From positions 1-15,903 of the forward strand of contig JAHFQD010000008.1 of assembly GCA_023266455.1 (NCBI GenBank): DNA of 15,903 nt, in the 5' to 3' direction. The notes beneath the pieces are model-generated. The model was given only the letters and a program-made list of their open reading frames with translations. It was not told the origin of the DNA and did no database searches. Shown in pieces: positions 14,406-15,903 of the stretch; within the stretch, counting starts at the first letter, position 1, and each line of letters starts with the position of its first letter. This DNA is from Candidatus Muproteobacteria bacterium (GTDB taxonomy: Bacteria > Pseudomonadota > Gammaproteobacteria > Acidiferrobacterales > Sulfurifustaceae). A program made the position numbers and the translations under genes.

Positions 14406-14611
14406 TTCAAACTCTCCTGTCGCTGACCTTGCACCGCTTGCCGTGATGCAGCGTAAAGCGACCGTAGGTAATTCAGCAAGTCCTCTTCAACGAACACCCA
14501 ACATTTGCCGGGTTTCGCGCCGGGGATCACACCGCGCTTCGCTTTTTGCCGTAACGCTTCGGGATTCATCCGCAGCAGGATCGCCGCTTCTTCCAAACCC
14601 AAGGTCTTCAC
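14309..14611 (-). CDS. Excisionase-like helix-turn-helix protein
   Basis: This small DNA-binding protein is of about 100 residues. LGLEEAAILLRMNPEALRQKAKRGVIPGAKPGKCWVFVEEDLLNYL is a MerR/excisionase-type winged helix: helix-turn-helix, then the G-x-I-P-G-x-K-x-G-K-x-W wing. Such proteins direct excision or regulate integrase genes on phages and satellites. The GTG start at 14611 has GGGAG ten bases ahead. A TTG at 14635 is also in frame, but it sits in the tail of the upstream gene's terminator and is unlikely. The C-terminal 32 residues overlap the integrase start by 97 bases in another frame. This long overlap suggests tight coupling, or an extended C-terminus gained after a rearrangement. 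Confidence 0.75.
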   Translation of the reverse strand: MKTLGLEEAAILLRMNPEALRQKAKRGVIPGAKPGKCWVFVEEDLLNYLRSLYAASRQAVQGQRQESLKWPCIDAVTSIGSVSPAQIENEHNALLGLKSE

Positions 14612-14634
14612 GGTTGCTGCTCCCGAACGTGACA

Positions 14635-14657
14635 ATAAAAAGCCCCTTTCGGGGCTT
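14635..14657 (-). terminator. Rho-independent terminator of the DUF3631 gene
   Basis: Read on the minus strand, AAGCCCC-GAAA-GGGGCTT is followed by TTTATT: a perfect 7-bp G/C-rich stem, a stable GAAA tetraloop and a U-tract. It lies 69 bases past the stop of the DUF3631 gene and before the excisionase-like gene. It should separate the replication-type gene from the integration genes. Confidence 0.85.
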
Positions 14658-14725
14658 GGTATCGTTTTGATCGACGCGGTGGTCGAGTTACAGAAACGAG
14701 AGGTTCATTACTCGTCGATTGCAAC

Positions 14726-15903
14726 TCATCGCCGTATCCTCCGATGCAAAGGCATCGGATCCGCGACACCGCGACAAGCTTCTATCTCTGCGTCTTTTGG
14801 AGGATTCAGCGCGATGGAATCGTCAGCACCGCCATCCTGAATGCTTTCCAAATTTGTCGGGTTTTCAACGGTTGTTGCGGTGTCGCGGATCGGAGCGGAT
14901 AAGTAGCGATCAAAGGCATCGGCGAACTGCCGCATCTCATAGCCTTTCTTAATCTCCCCCGACGCACGAATATCTTTCGGATGAATACCGAAAGGCGCTA
15001 ACAACACGGCCAGTTGACGTTGCGTCAGTGGGCTCCCCAGTTTCCATTCCGACCAAGGACGGTCCTCCATCGACGCCAAGGTGTCCACCACCTCTGCAGA
15101 AAACAATCGATCGGTATTTCGTGCGGCAAACAGCGCATGAATATCGGTAAGCAGCTGCACACGAATGGATTCACTATTGTGTCCGCCGCCCGATAAGGCA
15201 ACGGCCGCTTTCCTTGCCAGGGCCACCCAATCGTTACCCGCGATCGTGGCGATCACCAACAACGGCTCCCAGTTATCCGCCGCGCGGTCGTTCAGCGAGT
15301 CGGGGATAGAAACGCGAAGTTCGCGAATGGCATCGGCGTGATCGATCGCAAAACGCATACATTGTCGGTGCAGCGCAACGAAGGCGGCACCGTCGGCATG
15401 CCGAAGCTTTTCTACCTTCTCGTCGTTTCGCTTCCGCCGTAATCGAATCTCGATACTCCGATCTGCCAGCGTATCGGGCAGTTTGCCGATTAACGCGATA
15501 GCCTTTGCACCCCAGGTGCTAAATCGCCGTGGCTCATGCTGATCCCCGACGGTACGGATAACGAACGCGGATAGCTTTGTGTGCCCACTGTTCAAGACGC
15601 CGCGCAATTCCGCCGAAGCGGATAAGAACGTATCGGCCTCGTCGATTAATAACGTCGGGAACCATGACTCAACGGCGCGGAAAAGCGCCGAGGCGGTGAT
15701 ATTGGCGGAAGGCAGCGCCCGACGCGTGAGTAAACTCAACAAACCGAGTAACGTACTTTTCCCGCAACGTTTTTCCGGCGACGTGAGCGCCAGGATAGGG
15801 GATACCGAACAAGATTCTAGACAGTGGGTAAAGAGCACCCACAACGCTAACGCCACGTCCGCCTGCTCGGGCAAAACGATATAACGGCGAAAGGTAGCCG
15901 CCA
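14726..15903 (-). CDS. DUF3631-domain ATPase of an integrated element (5' end outside window)
   Basis: The frame is open through the right edge, so the N-terminus is missing; the first visible residues are AATFRRYIVLPEQADVALALW. The rest matches the DUF3631 domain found in phage, satellite and plasmid primase/helicase-like proteins. It shows SPEKRCGKST (Walker A, Lys-Ser), then SALFRAVESWFPTLLIDEADTF (Walker B DE), an Asn-Ser-Gly-His segment, and ALIGKLPDTLADRSIEIRLRRK (arginine-rich sensor-like region). In the family these often follow an N-terminal primase or TOPRIM domain, which would lie off the window. About 85 C-terminal residues (from GSPLTQRQLAVLL) look like a winged-helix region plus a polar tail. 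The tail is encoded by DNA carrying a large inverted repeat. The gene ends with TGA at 14726-14728 before a strong terminator. Confidence 0.85.
   Translation of the reverse strand, partial: AATFRRYIVLPEQADVALALWVLFTHCLESCSVSPILALTSPEKRCGKSTLLGLLSLLTRRALPSANITASALFRAVESWFPTLLIDEADTFLSASAELRGVLNSGHTKLSAFVIRTVGDQHEPRRFSTWGAKAIALIGKLPDTLADRSIEIRLRRKRNDEKVEKLRHADGAAFVALHRQCMRFAIDHADAIRELRVSIPDSLNDRAADNWEPLLVIATIAGNDWVALARKAAVALSGGGHNSESIRVQLLTDIHALFAARNTDRLFSAEVVDTLASMEDRPWSEWKLGSPLTQRQLAVLLAPFGIHPKDIRASGEIKKGYEMRQFADAFDRYLSAPIRDTATTVENPTNLESIQDGGADDSIALNPPKDAEIEACRGVADPMPLHRRIRR
14740..14922. repeat. Cluster of inverted and direct repeats in the 3' end of the DUF3631 gene
   Basis: GATCCGCGACACCGCGACAA (14758-14777) is the inverse of TTGTTGCGGTGTCGCGGATC (14872-14891) at 19 of 20 positions, with 94 bases between the arms. 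Directly outside the left arm, TCCGATGC-aaag-GCATCGGA (14740-14759) is a perfect 8-bp stem with a 4-base loop. CAAAGGCATCGG occurs twice, at 14747-14758 and 14911-14922. Codon frames differ between the arms, so protein similarity does not explain the match. A replication origin, recombination site or mRNA structure is possible. Confidence 0.75.

Noticed and set aside
1..15903. CRISPR array, insertion sequence or rRNA
   Set aside because: No regularly spaced repeats, transposase motifs or rRNA sequence were seen on either strand.

Overview
The window looks like a chromosome segment of a non-enteric gammaproteobacterium of moderate G+C. The left end carries alaS, lysC, csrA, tRNA-Ser(GCU) and tRNA-Arg(ACG) in one direction. 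E. coli has alaS, csrA and serV-argV together, and a Pseudomonas-type lysC sits between alaS and csrA in many other gammaproteobacteria. I cannot name the genus.

Layout. (1) 1-2611 is conserved core: the 3' end of alaS, aspartokinase lysC, the global regulator csrA and two tRNAs with their own promoter-like boxes. (2) 2612-8002 is an accessory block starting directly behind tRNA-Arg(ACG). It holds a TacA/TacT-type toxin-antitoxin pair with a palindromic operator, then three co-directional genes. These are a zinc-ribbon/coiled-coil DUF2130 protein with a nuclease-like core, a 762-residue AAA_13 ATPase resembling the PrrC/RloC anticodon nucleases, and a small acidic protein of unknown family. 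I read this trio as a candidate anti-phage or stress-response system. A short ambiguous stretch follows (8003-8313). (3) 8314-10925, minus strand, is a compact envelope-lipid operon: an LTA-synthase/OpgB-like phosphoglycerol transferase, diacylglycerol kinase DgkA overlapping its stop codon, and a small ABM-domain monooxygenase. (4) 11173-13190, plus strand, holds a secreted or membrane-anchored PAP2 phosphatase and an orphan PhnD-like binding protein. (5) 13238-13314 is a second tRNA-Arg that differs from the first by exactly one base, the first anticodon base (ACG to TCG). (6) 13315-15903 is the edge of an integrated element inserted at the 3' end of that tRNA: a tyrosine integrase broken by a frameshifting deletion, an excisionase-like HTH gene, and a DUF3631 ATPase that runs off the window.

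How the genes work together. The envelope operon makes biochemical sense: phosphoglycerol transfer from phosphatidylglycerol releases diacylglycerol, which DgkA rephosphorylates. The two tRNA-Arg genes are identical over the anticodon-stem/T-arm/3' region that integrases usually recognise. They may therefore be interchangeable integration hot spots, which would explain why accessory DNA lies behind both. The most interesting material is the DUF2130 / PrrC-like ATPase / acidic-protein cluster, the single-base tRNA-Arg pair, and a long inverted-repeat structure at the 3' end of the DUF3631 gene.
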